A DNA stretch of 64,000 nucleotides from Pelodera strongyloides (GCA_036852015.1 JAANDG010000577.1:1-64000), one strand, 5' to 3'; shown: positions 51,590 to 63,236, counted from the stretch's first letter. Notes: generated by a model from the sequence alone, not told the origin. Program-made: numbers and translations.

Positions 51590-52470
51590 CAAACGAAACT
51601 AATGAGATCATAGTCGTACGAGTAGAGATAGCAAACGATTATAAAGAGTAACAATAACAAGTGAATATCAATCAATCAATTCAGAGTAAGTATAATCAAT
51701 TTCCTAGTACCAACAAACGGAACAAACTAGTAGAGTAAAGGGAGCGTAACTCAATAATTAATGTCTAAACTTGTGATCCATCATAATACGTCGAGTAATC
51801 AGTATGTTGTAGAGGAGATCTGGTTACAGTATCACTCGGAGACGGACCACCCACACAGCCTCCAGTCACATCACTCGGAGAAGGACCACCCACGGAGCAT
51901 CCACTGCCTAACCACAAATTATGGGGAAAGGCTACCGTATCCCGTTCAGCTCTCGAATTGCTACGGTCATTTCGTGAAGAAGAGCGCTGAAATACAAATT
52001 TATAAGAAAAATAAGACTCCGAATTGTAAGTTGTTTCCCCACTAGAAGCAAAGCTTTAGTTCAGGTAGCACCTCCTAGCAATTAAATCTGCGTACGCTTG
52101 TAGCTTCTTGTATCTTGTAGCTTGTAGCTTGTATTAAATCTTGTAGCTTGTACCTTGTACCCCACACTTTCATGAGTTATTTCAACTTCACTGAATCCCC
52201 AATTTTGTCGATAAACAACAAATGAAACGAATGAGAACATAGGCGTAGAGATAGTAAACGATCATAAAGCATACACTATACACAATAACAAGTAATTATA
52301 TCAATCAATCAATACAGAGTAAACATAATCAATTTCCTAGTACCAACAAACGGAACAAAGTAAAGGGAGCTTTAACCTTTAACTACGTAACCAGTGAATG
52401 ATCAACCCCAGTAATTACATTTGAGATCCATAGTAATAAGTAGAATAATCAATATTATGTTGTAGGGAAA
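51590..52470. repeat. Direct duplication of the coiled-coil gene's 3' end
   Basis: About 230 bases at 51590-51820 reappear, diverged, at about 52210-52470. Shared blocks include TATCAATCAATCAATNCAGA and AATCAATTTCCTAGTACCAA. The first copy covers the terminal codons and 3' flank; the second lies in the last intron. A TAGCTTGTA-rich microrepeat sits between them near 52,100. Confidence 0.7.
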
Positions 52471-55400
52471 ACCGCAAACCCCTCTAACCTGGTCACTCCT
52501 GCTCCTACACTCAGTAACGGAAGTCCGTTCCAATCTTCCCAGTCGCTTCTTTGTTTCCACGAGATCCCGACCTTGTGCATCACTGAAAATATGATCATTT
52601 TAGAAAAAGAAAGAATATTGAGTTGATAACACTTGGTACAAAAACTATCACTGCTAAACTAAGGCCCTCGCAAAGCTGTCTTCGCACTTTGCAGCTCGTC
52701 AAGAAACTTGTGGTTTTCACCGACTTAGAATTACAGTAGGCAGGACCAGTGGACCAGATGGTGCTGCGAGGCAACCGCTTTGCACGACGACAGAGACAAA
52801 ACTGTATTACTTTTCTATACAGACAACTTTTTCTACGTGCAACTGGAGCCATTCTAACTTCTAACTACTTTGACTCCCAATTATAAATACTTTATTCACA
52901 CATAAAAAAAACATGCAGAATAAAGTGCTCGGAAGAGCAGGAAGACGAAAATGTAGGGTTTTATACCCGAAGACAAACAGTAAGAAACAAAACACGAACA
53001 ATGAGAGAATGTGAGATAATATTATGAGATCAAGCACCAATGTGAAGATCTGCCTGGTCACTCAACTCAACGAGATCTAGCGCGTCAATTTTCGACTTGA
53101 ATGATTCTATCGTTGAGCTGCGGACAGTCACTTCGTCAAGGAGATTCCAAATTCTAGTGACTCGATGTTTAAAAAATGATTGAGTTTGTAACGTCGAAAC
53201 CATTTCCTGACGTATATATAAAGAGTTACCATCTCTCCTCTGTCTACCACCTAAAATGAACATACTATCGAGCACGGGGTGTTTATGCAACCCAAAACCT
53301 CGGACGATCTTAAAACATTCTATGAGATCGTACACGATCCTTCGATGTTGTAGAGATTTTAGACTAAACACTGTTAACCGTTCCTCTTTAGTGAAGTTAT
53401 GATACATTTCATAATCGATTTTATTGAGTGCAATTTTAGTGAAACGATTTTGCACTCGTTCTACCAAGAGGATTTCGTTTTTAGAATAAGGAGACCAAAC
53501 AGTAGAAGCGTATTCCAAGATTGGACGGACATAAGAAGTATAACTTTTAAGATAAACAGAGAGGTTTGGCTGAACAATGGATTTTAGGATACGATTTGCA
53601 GTTACCGTTGCAGACCGGACTATTTTCTCAATATGCGAACTGAAACTTAAGTCCGATGAGACCATAATACCGAGATCGCGAATAATATTTGTTTTAGGGA
53701 TGACAGAGCCATTGATTTCCAGAGGGAATTCCCACTGATCACCAAGTGCAAGGTGCTGGCATTTTGGCTCGGAAATCTTCATTTTCCAAGTGTTTGACCA
53801 ATTCAGTAAATTTACCAGCTCCTGACACATTTGATGATATGCAACAAGAGGGTCAGCCTTTTCCATCACACGTGAGAGCTTTACATCATCCGCGTACATC
53901 ACGATGGAGCTTCCCCCCAAGCCGCACAAATCAATGTCGTTAATATAAATTAGGAAAAGAATTGGTCCAAGAATGCTGCCTTGTGGAACACCACTAGAAC
54001 ATGGGAGAGATTTTGAGACAGCATTCTTGTACCTGACCTGGAAAGTACGACCAGACAAATAAGACGAAATCCACTCACAAACTAGAGAAGAAATACCATA
54101 CATACTAAGCTTATGCAACAAAAAACGGTGATTAACAATATCAAAAGCCTTTGCAAAGTCAATATAAACACAATCCACTTGTTCTCCGTTTTCTTTAGCC
54201 TCAAACCATTCGCTCATGCACGTTAAAAGTTGAGTTGTGGTGCTTCTTCCTTTGAGGAAGCCGAACTGGTTCGAGGAAAAGAGGTCTCGAGAAAACATGT
54301 GATCCATAATAGAGGACTTTAAGACATTTTCAAAAACCTTACAAATGGAAGAAGTTAAAGAAATAGGACGATAATTTTCGATTTGAGTATGAGGTGGTTT
54401 TTTAGGCAACGGAGCAACAAACGCGTGCTTCCATTCTTCAGGCAAGACAGATAGGAGGAGAGACTTGTTGAAAAGCTTAGCTAAAATTGGGACTAGAACA
54501 ATACGCAGATTTTTTATAACAAACGAGGAAATACCGTCCGGCGTTTGCGAGTGCTTATTTGGCAGATCACGAATGGCAGAGTCAACCATCGATTCAGTAA
54601 TCAAAAAATTGCACTGCGCAGGGCCAGGAACGGGAAGAGAAAAAGGGGGAATAGGAGAACCATCATCGGGCACATAAACAGAGTGAAAAAAATTTGCAAA
54701 GAGATTAGAAATCTTAGTAGGATCAGAGACGTGGACAGTGGAAGATCCGGTGGGGATAAAAAATGATTGAGAGACAGCTGAGGGGTTTTTGCTTTTCGAG
54801 TTTAAATAGGAAAAGAATTTTTTGGAAACTAAAAGACGACCATGAAACACAACAAGGCTAAACTCACAAACAAACTCTAAATCACTTACAGTTTACTATC
54901 GTAGACCGTAATTTGGTATTCAGCTTGGGCCAATTGATCTCGTAATTGATTGATTTCAACTTCAAAATACATACATTCCTCACGACTTGACGATAACAAG
55001 GTCTCCAACTAAACAAATCAAAGCTAAATGTTTCACTGACAATACAAAAAACATCCAAAGCAGAAAACGTTAGTATAATTCGTTAGTGAACAGGGAGAAG
55101 AAGAAAAATAGAGATATTAAATAAATAACAACTAGTGTTTTGACTTTCGATCATTAAATTACGGATTCGCACCTCTTCAATTGACTGCAAAAGTTGTTGC
55201 GATTTTCCCCTTTCTTCGTCCAAAGTCGAATTTAAGTTGGAGAGTTCTTCTTCAACCTAAATTAATAATGATCGTGATTTCATGATACACGAAATGATCT
55301 ACCAGAAATAGAAAAAAATGAATTGTGTATTTACATGGAAGTTAAAGACGTGTAAGAGACGGTTCTCGAAACCCAAAAGCTTATGCTAACAATAAGAGCA

Positions 55401-57022
55401 AATTTTTTCTTTCCAATCAGTAGAAAATTTATAAAGGAATTGAGGTCGATTGTTATTCTAATCGTACTCGTTTGCATATAATACTTGCGAACGCAGTTAT
55501 TCAACAACATACTGCCGCCTGCGGCGACTTTCCAATATAATACTACGCAATTCTCAAGAAAAACGGGCATACTTATAAGCAGTTTCTAAAGTTCATGTAA
55601 TCAAGACTCTATTTCCTTATTTTGGAGAGTTACGAAAATTCGGCTTACGTGCCTTCTGAAACGAAAAAGAAACAGCGGAGCTCTTTGGCTTGCTCAAGAC
55701 TGAATCGACTCTCCTTTTGCATCACTTAGATATGCTAATTTGTTTGGCGGAAGTCCGTAGCGAACATACAAAATTGCAAACTCTTCTCCTCTATCTAATA
55801 AGATATGTTTCAAAAACGGATGTTATTCCGCTTTAAAACCCGGAGTTCGTATTACTTACCTGCTGAATTCGTATGTCCATGTGAGATTTTTCTTGTTCCA
55901 ACGTAACAACCAGTGCTTCCTTCTCCAGGTACTGAAATAAAGCCAAACTTCAGTCTAAGACAAACAAACGTCTGGAAGAGATCTGGACTCCGAACCAAAA
56001 TGCGCCGCCAAGCGCCGTGGTGTCGTTTTATGGGTAAATGGAGAGCTTTATTCATTTAAGCCCTAGTTTTCAGGACCAAAAAATCTTTTTTTAATTAGTT
56101 TGCACCATTGTCTGGCATTTATTCGGAAATCCCGTCTTTTTTTGTGCACTTACTTGCCTAGCTTAGTTTCTAGGCGCCTAATTTGGCCATTTTCCTAGAA
56201 AACGCTCTTTTTCACACGAAATTTAATGATACCAATAGTTTAATTTAACTTTTACGATAAGAATTTCCTAACATAAGGCCTACACAACCGGGTTTACTCT
56301 AAACTTACCATAGGTTATTTACACGACAATTTTGTTAGAAACATTTGACCAATTTGTAGCGTGCAAAAAAAGTCTTTAGTGTGTTTTAAACCAAGATACC
56401 ACACACAGTGACAATTTAAACAAAAACAAAGCTTTGAGCTACAATTTACCCTACAAAATGCTATCAACCTCCATACAATTGCATGTCAAAATGCTGCACG
56501 CGATCTTCAATTATCTTTTTAGTAAATTAATAAATCATGTTCCAGAAATCACAATTTCTCCACAAGAAGGTTTCATTTGACATAATTATTACAAATATAA
56601 ATTATCATTCGCTAAATTCTTCTTTTGCAAGAAGCGCGAACTAATTTGTTAGTTTTACGAGGCTACTGCTACAAACAAGATACCTAATTCACCAAGCTCG
56701 CTCACGCGATTAATCATGCAAATGATTTGCATACTTCTATTTAGTCAAGCCGATTAAGGAAATATTTGGTGAGAATGACGGAGTAATCTTTAATCTTAAA
56801 GTTGTTTTTCACTGAACCAGTATACTTCCTTTATTCAAGCTTATACGCTTTTTACGAACCTAGAAAGTTTCACCAATTTCCAGATCAAAATATTCCTTAT
56901 CCCAACAGAATATTTACTTCGAGTCACAAAATCGCTGAGAAAACCGTGATTCGAAATTTAAGTACTTCCGCTTCCGCTTCCGAATGTTCTTTTTCAAAGT
57001 TGTTGTCCACCCCAGAACCCGA
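51765..57022 (-). CDS. Coiled-coil protein, 3' part of gene (5' end not found)
   Basis: Six exons on the minus strand join in phase: 57022-56945 (less sure), 55931-55860, 55256-55173, 55008-54890, 52582-52489 and 51986-51765. They give about 220 residues. The first five read as continuous heptad coiled coil: YLEKEALVVTLEQEKSHMD, VEEELSNLNSTLDEERGK, YFEVEINQLRDQLAQAEY, then GRDLVETKKRLGRLE. The last exon is a Ser/Gly tail with two near repeats, CSVGGPSPSD and CVGGPSPSD, ending TDYSTYYDGSQV. The phase-2 donor at 54890 is completed exactly by the acceptor at 52582, so the reverse transcriptase between them is intronic. Only 75 bp separate the first exon from the R5 start on the other strand. Upstream exons are therefore either nested in R5 or lost. 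Family not recognised; a cytoskeletal role is only a guess. Confidence 0.6.
52860..54880 (-). mobile_element. 5'-truncated CR1-like non-LTR retrotransposon in an intron
   Basis: Lies in the last-but-one intron of the coiled-coil gene, on the same strand. It consists of a reverse transcriptase frame followed by a 3' tail with AATAAAGTATTTATAATT near 52,880. The endonuclease region is absent. Boundaries are approximate. Confidence 0.75.
53030..54850 (-). CDS. Non-LTR reverse transcriptase (CR1/Jockey-like)
   Basis: 606 codons with no internal stop. RT motifs in order are NYRPISLTSSICKVFE (near residue 159), NQFGFLKGRSTTTQLL (near 199), VYIDFAKAFDIVNH (near 231), SGVPQGSILGPILFLIYIND (near 287) and the catalytic MYADDVKLSR (near 317). 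A C-terminal region (FFKHRVTRIWNLLDEVTV, SFKSKIDALDL) is typical of CR1-type ORF2 ends. No apurinic endonuclease domain precedes it, so only the 3' two-thirds of an ORF2 is present. The first Met shown is simply the first in the open frame. The intact frame suggests a fairly recent insertion. Confidence 0.88.
   Translation of the reverse strand: MFHGRLLVSKKFFSYLNSKSKNPSAVSQSFFIPTGSSTVHVSDPTKISNLFANFFHSVYVPDDGSPIPPFSLPVPGPAQCNFLITESMVDSAIRDLPNKHSQTPDGISSFVIKNLRIVLVPILAKLFNKSLLLSVLPEEWKHAFVAPLPKKPPHTQIENYRPISLTSSICKVFENVLKSSIMDHMFSRDLFSSNQFGFLKGRSTTTQLLTCMSEWFEAKENGEQVDCVYIDFAKAFDIVNHRFLLHKLSMYGISSLVCEWISSYLSGRTFQVRYKNAVSKSLPCSSGVPQGSILGPILFLIYINDIDLCGLGGSSIVMYADDVKLSRVMEKADPLVAYHQMCQELVNLLNWSNTWKMKISEPKCQHLALGDQWEFPLEINGSVIPKTNIIRDLGIMVSSDLSFSSHIEKIVRSATVTANRILKSIVQPNLSVYLKSYTSYVRPILEYASTVWSPYSKNEILLVERVQNRFTKIALNKIDYEMYHNFTKEERLTVFSLKSLQHRRIVYDLIECFKIVRGFGLHKHPVLDSMFILGGRQRRDGNSLYIRQEMVSTLQTQSFFKHRVTRIWNLLDEVTVRSSTIESFKSKIDALDLVELSDQADLHIGA
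55932..56944. other. Intron-sized AT-rich gap
   Basis: About 1 kb between two proposed coiled-coil exons. No repeat ends or further exons were recognised. Confidence 0.4.
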
Positions 57023-57097
57023 CTAGAAATCGATATATTTGTCGATCAATCAATACACTACGTAAAGTAATCAATAATCTCAAATCCACATTTCAGG

Positions 57098-60000
57098 ATG
57101 CCACTAACCAGCACCGATATCATCGACTACCTCATCAACGTTATCATTTTCCTCCTCCTCCTTCTCTGTTATATCAAAATCACCGGATCCCGCCTATATT
57201 CCCCCGTTTTCACCGTAATTCAGGCGCTAATTATCCTTGAAATGGTCGATTTGCTTGATATTATGGCACATGATCCCATATCCAAAATACTCGATAGGGA
57301 CATATTGCGTGAGTTGGGCATGAGGATAAGCCTTCCCCAAGCTTCAGCGGATCCTAGTGAGTGTCCGGGAGGACGTTTGGGGAGCTTCAGAATTCAGGGC
57401 TGGTAAGCTTAGCCCGGCGCGTTTGGGAAATGTTCCTTATGGGGAGGGCTGTCTGGGAGCTCGAAGACATGTTCAGAGAGGAGGGTGAAAATATTACAAT
57501 TGGGAAAAACAACCCTAATAGAATGACACAAAACTACCCCGTACGAATACCACCGCAGAATGACGCAAGACTACCTCGCAAGCAGAATCATAAATGCAAT
57601 TTCCCAAAAAACCATGGTCACTTGAGTATCAGAATCAGTGACAAAGAATGAAATCGAAATCTCACATTTCAGCTCCATGGGCTTCCAAACACTTCGGCTC
57701 GTTCAAGATTTTCCTCTGGTTTTGTCAACTTTCAATTATCACAATTCTCGCTGTCTTTCACTTTTGGTCGGCTGCTCAGCCATTAACTTTCAGACAAATT
57801 ACACGGAAACGGGTTATACTTGTACTCATTGGAGCACTTCTACTAGCCATTGGTGAGCAATTAGGATTATGAAAATACAATAAATCAATTTATACTCATC
57901 CGAAAAACAAAATAAGTCCAAACGTCCAAAGTAGATTATGGTGAGGCCCAGAAGACCAAAAGTTCAAGTATACGTAACTATTAGAATGCACGTTCCTCTT
58001 CCCTATCCCTATTCCCCTCATACTAGAAAAGCTCAACTATTGCAAAGATGAAAAGACTACTAAATGCTGCACTTTCAGCATCATCATCAACAATGAGTAC
58101 CGAATATTTCGGATATAAATACTACATCCCAGGGCATTATTGGTTCTACGACACTTCAAAACCATTGCTCTACTTATACGAATACTACAATAAAGGATGT
58201 CAGGTAGGGTTTCGGTCCACTCATAAAGGAACATTGTAACTTGAACTCAACTTTAAAGCATCTCTGTACAACCTCGTGCGTACTATTGGATACCAAAAAC
58301 CATCCAAAATCAGGTGTGTCTATGTTAGGTTACGATATCTAGATTGAGTGAGTTATGTGATAAATAACCACTTATTATGACCCCTGTTTTAGGTAGTAAC
58401 CCTCGGCTCTCTGATCATCTCGGATGTTTATTTAATCGTCAAACTGAGAACTATTCGCTCGTCAATGTCTTCTAAGAATACCATTGTGAAGACTGTAAAT
58501 AGTGGAGTGACACTGACAACGATGACCAACAACGCATCGGACAGCTCATTCGCTACAACCAGCAGGGAAGGAGCAGTGAGGAAGAAGAAGAACAACGGGG
58601 TTAGTTTCATAAGTCAAGAAACACGCCTAAAAGGGGTACTCTGATCAACTCGCATATCTCAATAAGCAACACACTCTTATCCTACATTCCTGGGTGCGCA
58701 ACGCTCCTTCTGCCAGCCGCGCAAATTAGAGTGCACGCGTAGCCAGCCGCGCAAATTGGAGTGCGGGCGTAGCCAGCCGCGTACCGCGCAGAGGGGCCCC
58801 GGCCAGCCGCGTAGTTTGCAAACTACGCGGCTGGGTGCGCGGTGCCTCGGGGCTCTGGTCCTCAACCGCGCAGCGCACCCCCAGCCAACCGCGCACCCAG
58901 CCGCGCAATTTCGACTATATCCGCTTCACCACCCAATGTTTCTTTTCGATTATTAGACATGCGCTTTATGGCCGAGTGGTCTAAAGCGCTGGCTCCAGAA
59001 CATAATTAGTGAATTTCATAGGTTAGATTCCTGCTCGGTGCATTTGTTTTGCCGATGTGGTCTGTCTTTTTATTTTTGCATTGGAGGGCTAACCGCGCAG
59101 GGGGGCACCGGCCAGCCGCGTTGGGGGGGGGGGGCACCGGCCAGCCGCGTAGGGGGGCAAAAAGAAGGGGCGAGCGCCCCTGGCTGGGGGTGCGCTGCGC
59201 GGTTGGAGACCAGAGATGGAAATCATATGGAAATCATATGGAATCTCGTGACGTCAGGTTAGTTTCACACATCTAAACTCCATAACTCTGGTCTCCAACC
59301 GCGCAGCGCACCCCCAGCCAGGGGCGCTCGCCCCTTCTTTTTGCCCCCCTACGCGGCTGGCCGGTACCCCCCTACGCGGCTGGCCGGTGCCCCCCTGCGC
59401 GGCTGGCCGGTGCCCCCCTACGCGGTTAGCCCTCCAAGGCAAAAATAAAAAGACAGACCACATCCGCAAAACAAATGCACCGAACAGGAATCGAACCTAC
59501 GAAATTCACTCATTATGTTCTGGAGTCAACGCCTTAGACCACTCGGCCACAAAGCTCATGTCTAATAATCGAAAAGAAACATTGGGTGGTGACAGCGGAT
59601 ACTTCGAAATTGCGCGGCTGGGTGCGCGGTTGGCTGGGGGCCCCCTACGCGGTTGGCTGGGGGTGCGCTGCGCGGTTGAGGACCGGATCCCCGAGGCACC
59701 GCGCGCCGGGGCCCCTCTGCGCGGTACGCGGCTGGCTACGCGTGCACTCCAATTTGCGCGGCTGGCTACGCGTGCACTCCAATTTGCGCGGCTGGGTACG
59801 CGGTGCGCTGCGCACCCAGGAACGTAGAATCGAGTAAACCCAACGACGAACTTGATAAACCCCTAATTGAGGTCGGAATACTTCTATCCACATAACCACC
59901 ATTCATACACAGCGCTTACATTATGTGAGACAATGTGTGGTTTCATTCTGACTTCCATATTTCAGAACAACTGGTTGTGTGTGAACCTGAGTCCTGAGAC

Positions 60001-60404
60001 CAGACTCGCAATAGCCTTCATCTACTTCAGTGCTGGATTCCTAGTATCAACGGCTTCTTTCAACCTTCTGAACGAGTAAGCTTCCGTGCTACAGTATGCC
60101 CGCCCGCGCGAAAGTCTCCGAATTTAACTATGAGTCTTCTGATTCGGATTGTCTCTTTTTCACTAGAAAGGCTCGAGAGGTAAGAGAACAAGAGACCTTA
60201 CGAAGGACCTGGCGCGCGCATTCGTGCACTATGCCACAGTACACCCAACTGAATATGGTTCTCGTGGCTACTGATTCTCTGATTTCGTACTAAATTAAAT
60301 ATTTCAGTTTCGACTCCACATTCTTCACAATAATCAAGAAACTGTGCGATATGGGACGGCGTACAAAACTCATGGCTTATGTGGCCATTGTACGGAAGAA
60401 CTGA
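57098..60404 (+). CDS. Receptor R5 (serpentine-receptor-like, subtype b), intact but cysteine-poor
   Basis: 309 residues from six exons: 57098-57308, 57673-57852, 58079-58203, 58393-58599, 59966-60075 and 60308-60404, all in phase. CATTTCAGG directly precedes the ATG. TM1 is INVIIFLLLLLCYIKI and TM2 follows YSPVFTVIQALIILEM. TM3 ends HFWSAAQPLTFRQI. TM5 is VVTLGSLIISDVYLIVKLR and TM6 SPETRLAIAFIYFSAGFLV. The end reads KKLCDMGRRTKLMAYVAIV. Unlike R1-R4 it has Ser instead of Cys after TM2 (DPISK) and Phe instead of Cys in the loop (EYFGYKYYIPG). It is closest to R3 across exons 1, 3, 4 and 6. Intron 4 carries a 1.1-kb foldback element. Confidence 0.8.
58966..59042 (+). repeat. tRNA-like sequence, left foldback arm
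   Basis: A box TGGCCGAGTGG and a mutated B box GGTTAGATTCC, in the order and spacing of a long-variable-arm tRNA. The 5' and 3' ends do not pair as an acceptor stem, so it is a tRNA-derived segment. Confidence 0.5.
59484..59562 (-). repeat. tRNA-like sequence, right foldback arm
   Basis: Minus-strand partner of the left-arm copy: A box TGGCCGAGTGG, intact B box GGTTCGATTCC, same end TTCGGTGCA. It closes no acceptor stem. Confidence 0.5.
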
Positions 60405-60487
60405 GCTCCACGTCACACAACAAAACAGAATTCGGGACTTCTGCGATCAAGTCATAAGCTTTGAACAATGTATTGAACTTCCCTCAA

Positions 60488-60493
60488 AATAAA
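60488..60493 (+). terminator. Poly(A) signal of R5
   Basis: AATAAA 83 bases after the R5 stop. Confidence 0.6.
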
Positions 60494-61624
60494 GAATTTC
60501 CGAGAATCTCAAACTACATGCCAAATTAAATTTCCCAGGAAATTGTTGAAAAATTCAGATACAAAACGTTACAAAACGTTTCCTAGAGGTTTAAGGCAAA
60601 ACTACAATGCATACGTTATGATTGTCAACTTCCCACATCAATCATAAAGACAAAAAAATGCCTAGTCATATCCAAAAAAAAGCAATATACTAATCGAATT
60701 CACGTCAGGCCATAAATACATCCTGAGTCAACGAAGGTCTTGTTTAGATTACCACTATTGACCGAAATGCTTGAAAAAGGATTTAGATAAACGTTTCACT
60801 CGAAATAACCTCCGGAGCTGGTACGCACCTGACTGTGAGCCTGACAAAGACAATGAGCTCATTCGTAACTTGTTCGCGTGCAATTTTACGCATCGCTTTA
60901 TATGCCCAAGACCCAAGACACCATCCAAGTGCCTTAGTGATTTTCCGATTTTCTTTTAGCTCTTTTACAGTAAAGAACACACATCACGCCAATTCGGTCA
61001 ATTCCAAGTAAATCTAAAAATACTTCCCAACTAATCTCTGGTAGAAATACTCACTCGAGCATGTTGAAAAATCCCAAAAAGAATCTGTATATAGTTTGTT
61101 AATTAACTAAAAGAGCGAAGTTGAGGACAATAAATAAATTTACTTCAAGCAACAACGCACACACAAAATTGGCATAAGCATGCCACATGCACGTGACGAG
61201 ATATTGGGAACTACAAAAGTTTTAACAGAGACCAGAGGTCACAAAATCTAGAATTTGTACTTCACTTCACCTCAAGCTCCATTTCCTAAGATAGTTAAGA
61301 TACGGTACGAATACCCAGGTTTCACAATTCAATAAACCCTTATTGTTGACAATCAAGCAGAAGATCACAAGAAAGATCCAGTACAATACTTTTACTTTAC
61401 TTATCATCATTAAAGCTTAAAGTCGTCAGAGATCAACACCCTTAGAGTTCCTTAGATTAGAGTTCACTTTCCCACAATCAGCGTTCATTACAAAGTACAA
61501 TCAAGGCTTCGTCGCTCCAACCAAATCTAACCGAGATCACTGCTTTCTATTATTTTTATTTAGTTGAATTGTTTCTCGTGCGTGTGCGAGAGAACTTGTG
61601 CCTCTCCCTATCTTTCTATCTCCT

Positions 61625-61690
61625 CTCTCTGTATCTCTCTCTCTCTCTCTCTCTCTCTGTATCTCTTTATCTCTATCTCTCTCCCTCCCT
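61625..61690. repeat. (CT)n microsatellite
   Basis: CTCTCT run with TATCT interruptions. The Ser-Leu-rich open frames here are artefacts. Confidence 0.92.
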
Positions 61691-62074
61691 CTTTCCCTGA
61701 GTGTGTACTGTGTACGTGGTGTTCCACTCTTTCCATATTTCTTACTGTATTCGGCTCATTGCACCTGTCTGTTTCCAAAATAATCTTCTCCTTCTACCAC
61801 GAAACCGTAAGATCCAGACAACGTTTGTTTGTTTTGATTGGATAATTATACATAATTACACATAGCAACAATGCAATGTCCTCAACAGAAAAGTACATAC
61901 TGTTAGACAGCTAATTAGCCTTAATACACGACTACTTCCGATAGTACGTCAAAACGGCAATACTAACCGTGCGCTTTACTATACTAAACTAATGATAAAC
62001 TAATTCTCCTCCCTAAATTTATGTATTCCGAAGCTCAGTGAAAATTTCTTGTTCCCATTCCCATTGAGTCATTA

Positions 62075-62219
62075 GCCCGTATTCTCGGGTCGATGGGAAT
62101 GTTCCGTTTGGGAGCTCATTCGTATGCAAATTTTTCCTCCAGCTAGTCTAGATAGTCGAGAAATTTGCATACAAAGGATTTCCCAAACGGAACGTTTCGG
62201 TCGACCCGAGAATACGGGC
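62075..62219. mobile_element. TA-flanked palindromic MITE family H
   Basis: 145 bp with ends GCCCGTATTCTCGGGTCGA and the complement. TA lies on both sides. Confidence 0.85.
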
Positions 62220-62335
62220 TATTGAGTGGCATACATAAACTACATCACCTCAAAAGACATTATCTTGTAGTTTTAATGATTTCCTCACTGTAAATACACT
62301 AAAGTAAAAAAGATAAAGATAAAGTGAACCGGGTT

Positions 62336-62572
62336 ATATCAACCGAATCCGCGGAAACGGTGCACCGGGGTCCAGCTCAGAGGCTGGACATACTGGCCAT
62401 TTAAACTTCCCGGTGGCCAATCTGCTCGGGAAGTCGATTTATCTCCGCTGGTTTTACCCAGCTACCAACTTTTACACCTTTGGTGGGGTGAGGGGGTTCC
62501 GGCCCGGGATCGAACCAGTGACCGGTGGCGTGGTGAGCAAGGGCCTTGCCACTTGACCACGCCCCCCCTAAA
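62336..62572 (-). repeat. tRNA-derived SINE, longest copy
   Basis: On the minus strand GGCGTGGTCAAGTGGCAAGG (A box) and GGTTCGATCCCGGG (B box) are followed by a body of about 150 bases. The body includes GTAAAAGTTGGTAGCTGGGT, and a CCAGCCTCTGAGCTGGACC hairpin lies near the end. Confidence 0.7.
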
Positions 62573-63236
62573 TACACTACAGTGGCGATATCAATGTTCA
62601 ACCTTACTCACTCTTTTACGTTTAGTTCCTTATTTCACGACCGACGTGTAATATAGCACTACAATGTCTATGAGCTTCCCCGTCACCAAAGTATTTGTAG
62701 ACCTCAGATTGTATTGTGAGGCAGTCGCTTCCAGGTGTAAAATAATAAAAATGTGTCAGATAAGTTCCCACCATAGTGACTATGTTCCGCTTAGACTAAT
62801 GTTGTTCTCAATGTACACTTACACACCCTAAGCCTAAGTTACCCCATTCACTTTTACCATAACTTGTTGTAGGCTCGTATTCCAGATTTACTAATGAATA
62901 ACTTTTAGTATGTATTTTATCGCGTTCAGTATACTCGGTATAGCAAAGCAAACTGTCTTGCAATTAGGTTAACCTTTGATGATATCGGCATTACATGTGA
63001 TTTATTCATTTTGTACTTTTTGTGCTACAAATGCACCGTTATGTTTTTGGTGCTACAAATGTATTATTAACTTTAAATATGCATCAAATGGTATAGCAAA
63101 GCAAACTGTATAACCTTTGATTCTATATGCATTACATGTGATTTATTCATTTTTGTACTTTTCGGGCTATACATTTACTCCTATGTTACCTTATTATTAA
63201 ATTTCTTCATTATATATACAACAACTCCTTCAGACA

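Larger units (their letters stand above)
58682..59827. mobile_element. 1.15-kb GC-rich foldback element with tRNA-like boxes
   Basis: Long inverted repeat whose ends are CTACATTCCTGGGTGCGCA and its complement. The arms consist of modules built on GCCAGCCGCGTA and meet near 59,250. It is strikingly GC-rich against AT-rich surroundings, and lies in R5 intron 4. Confidence 0.88.
60405..63236. other. R5-R6 spacer
   Basis: 2.8 kb without coding exons. It holds a CT microsatellite (61625-61690), a TA-flanked palindrome (62075-62219) and a SINE (62336-62572). A duplicated TATAGCAAAGCAAACTGTNT..CCTTTGAT block occurs near 62,940 and 63,090. Confidence 0.55.

Noticed and set aside
58966..59562. Two functional tRNA genes
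   Set aside because: A and B boxes are present but the acceptor stems do not pair and one B box is mutated.
60783..60980. Short frames after R5
   Set aside because: No splice context, homology or paralog support.
61564..61845. Ser/Leu-rich frames
   Set aside because: They are translations of the CT microsatellite.
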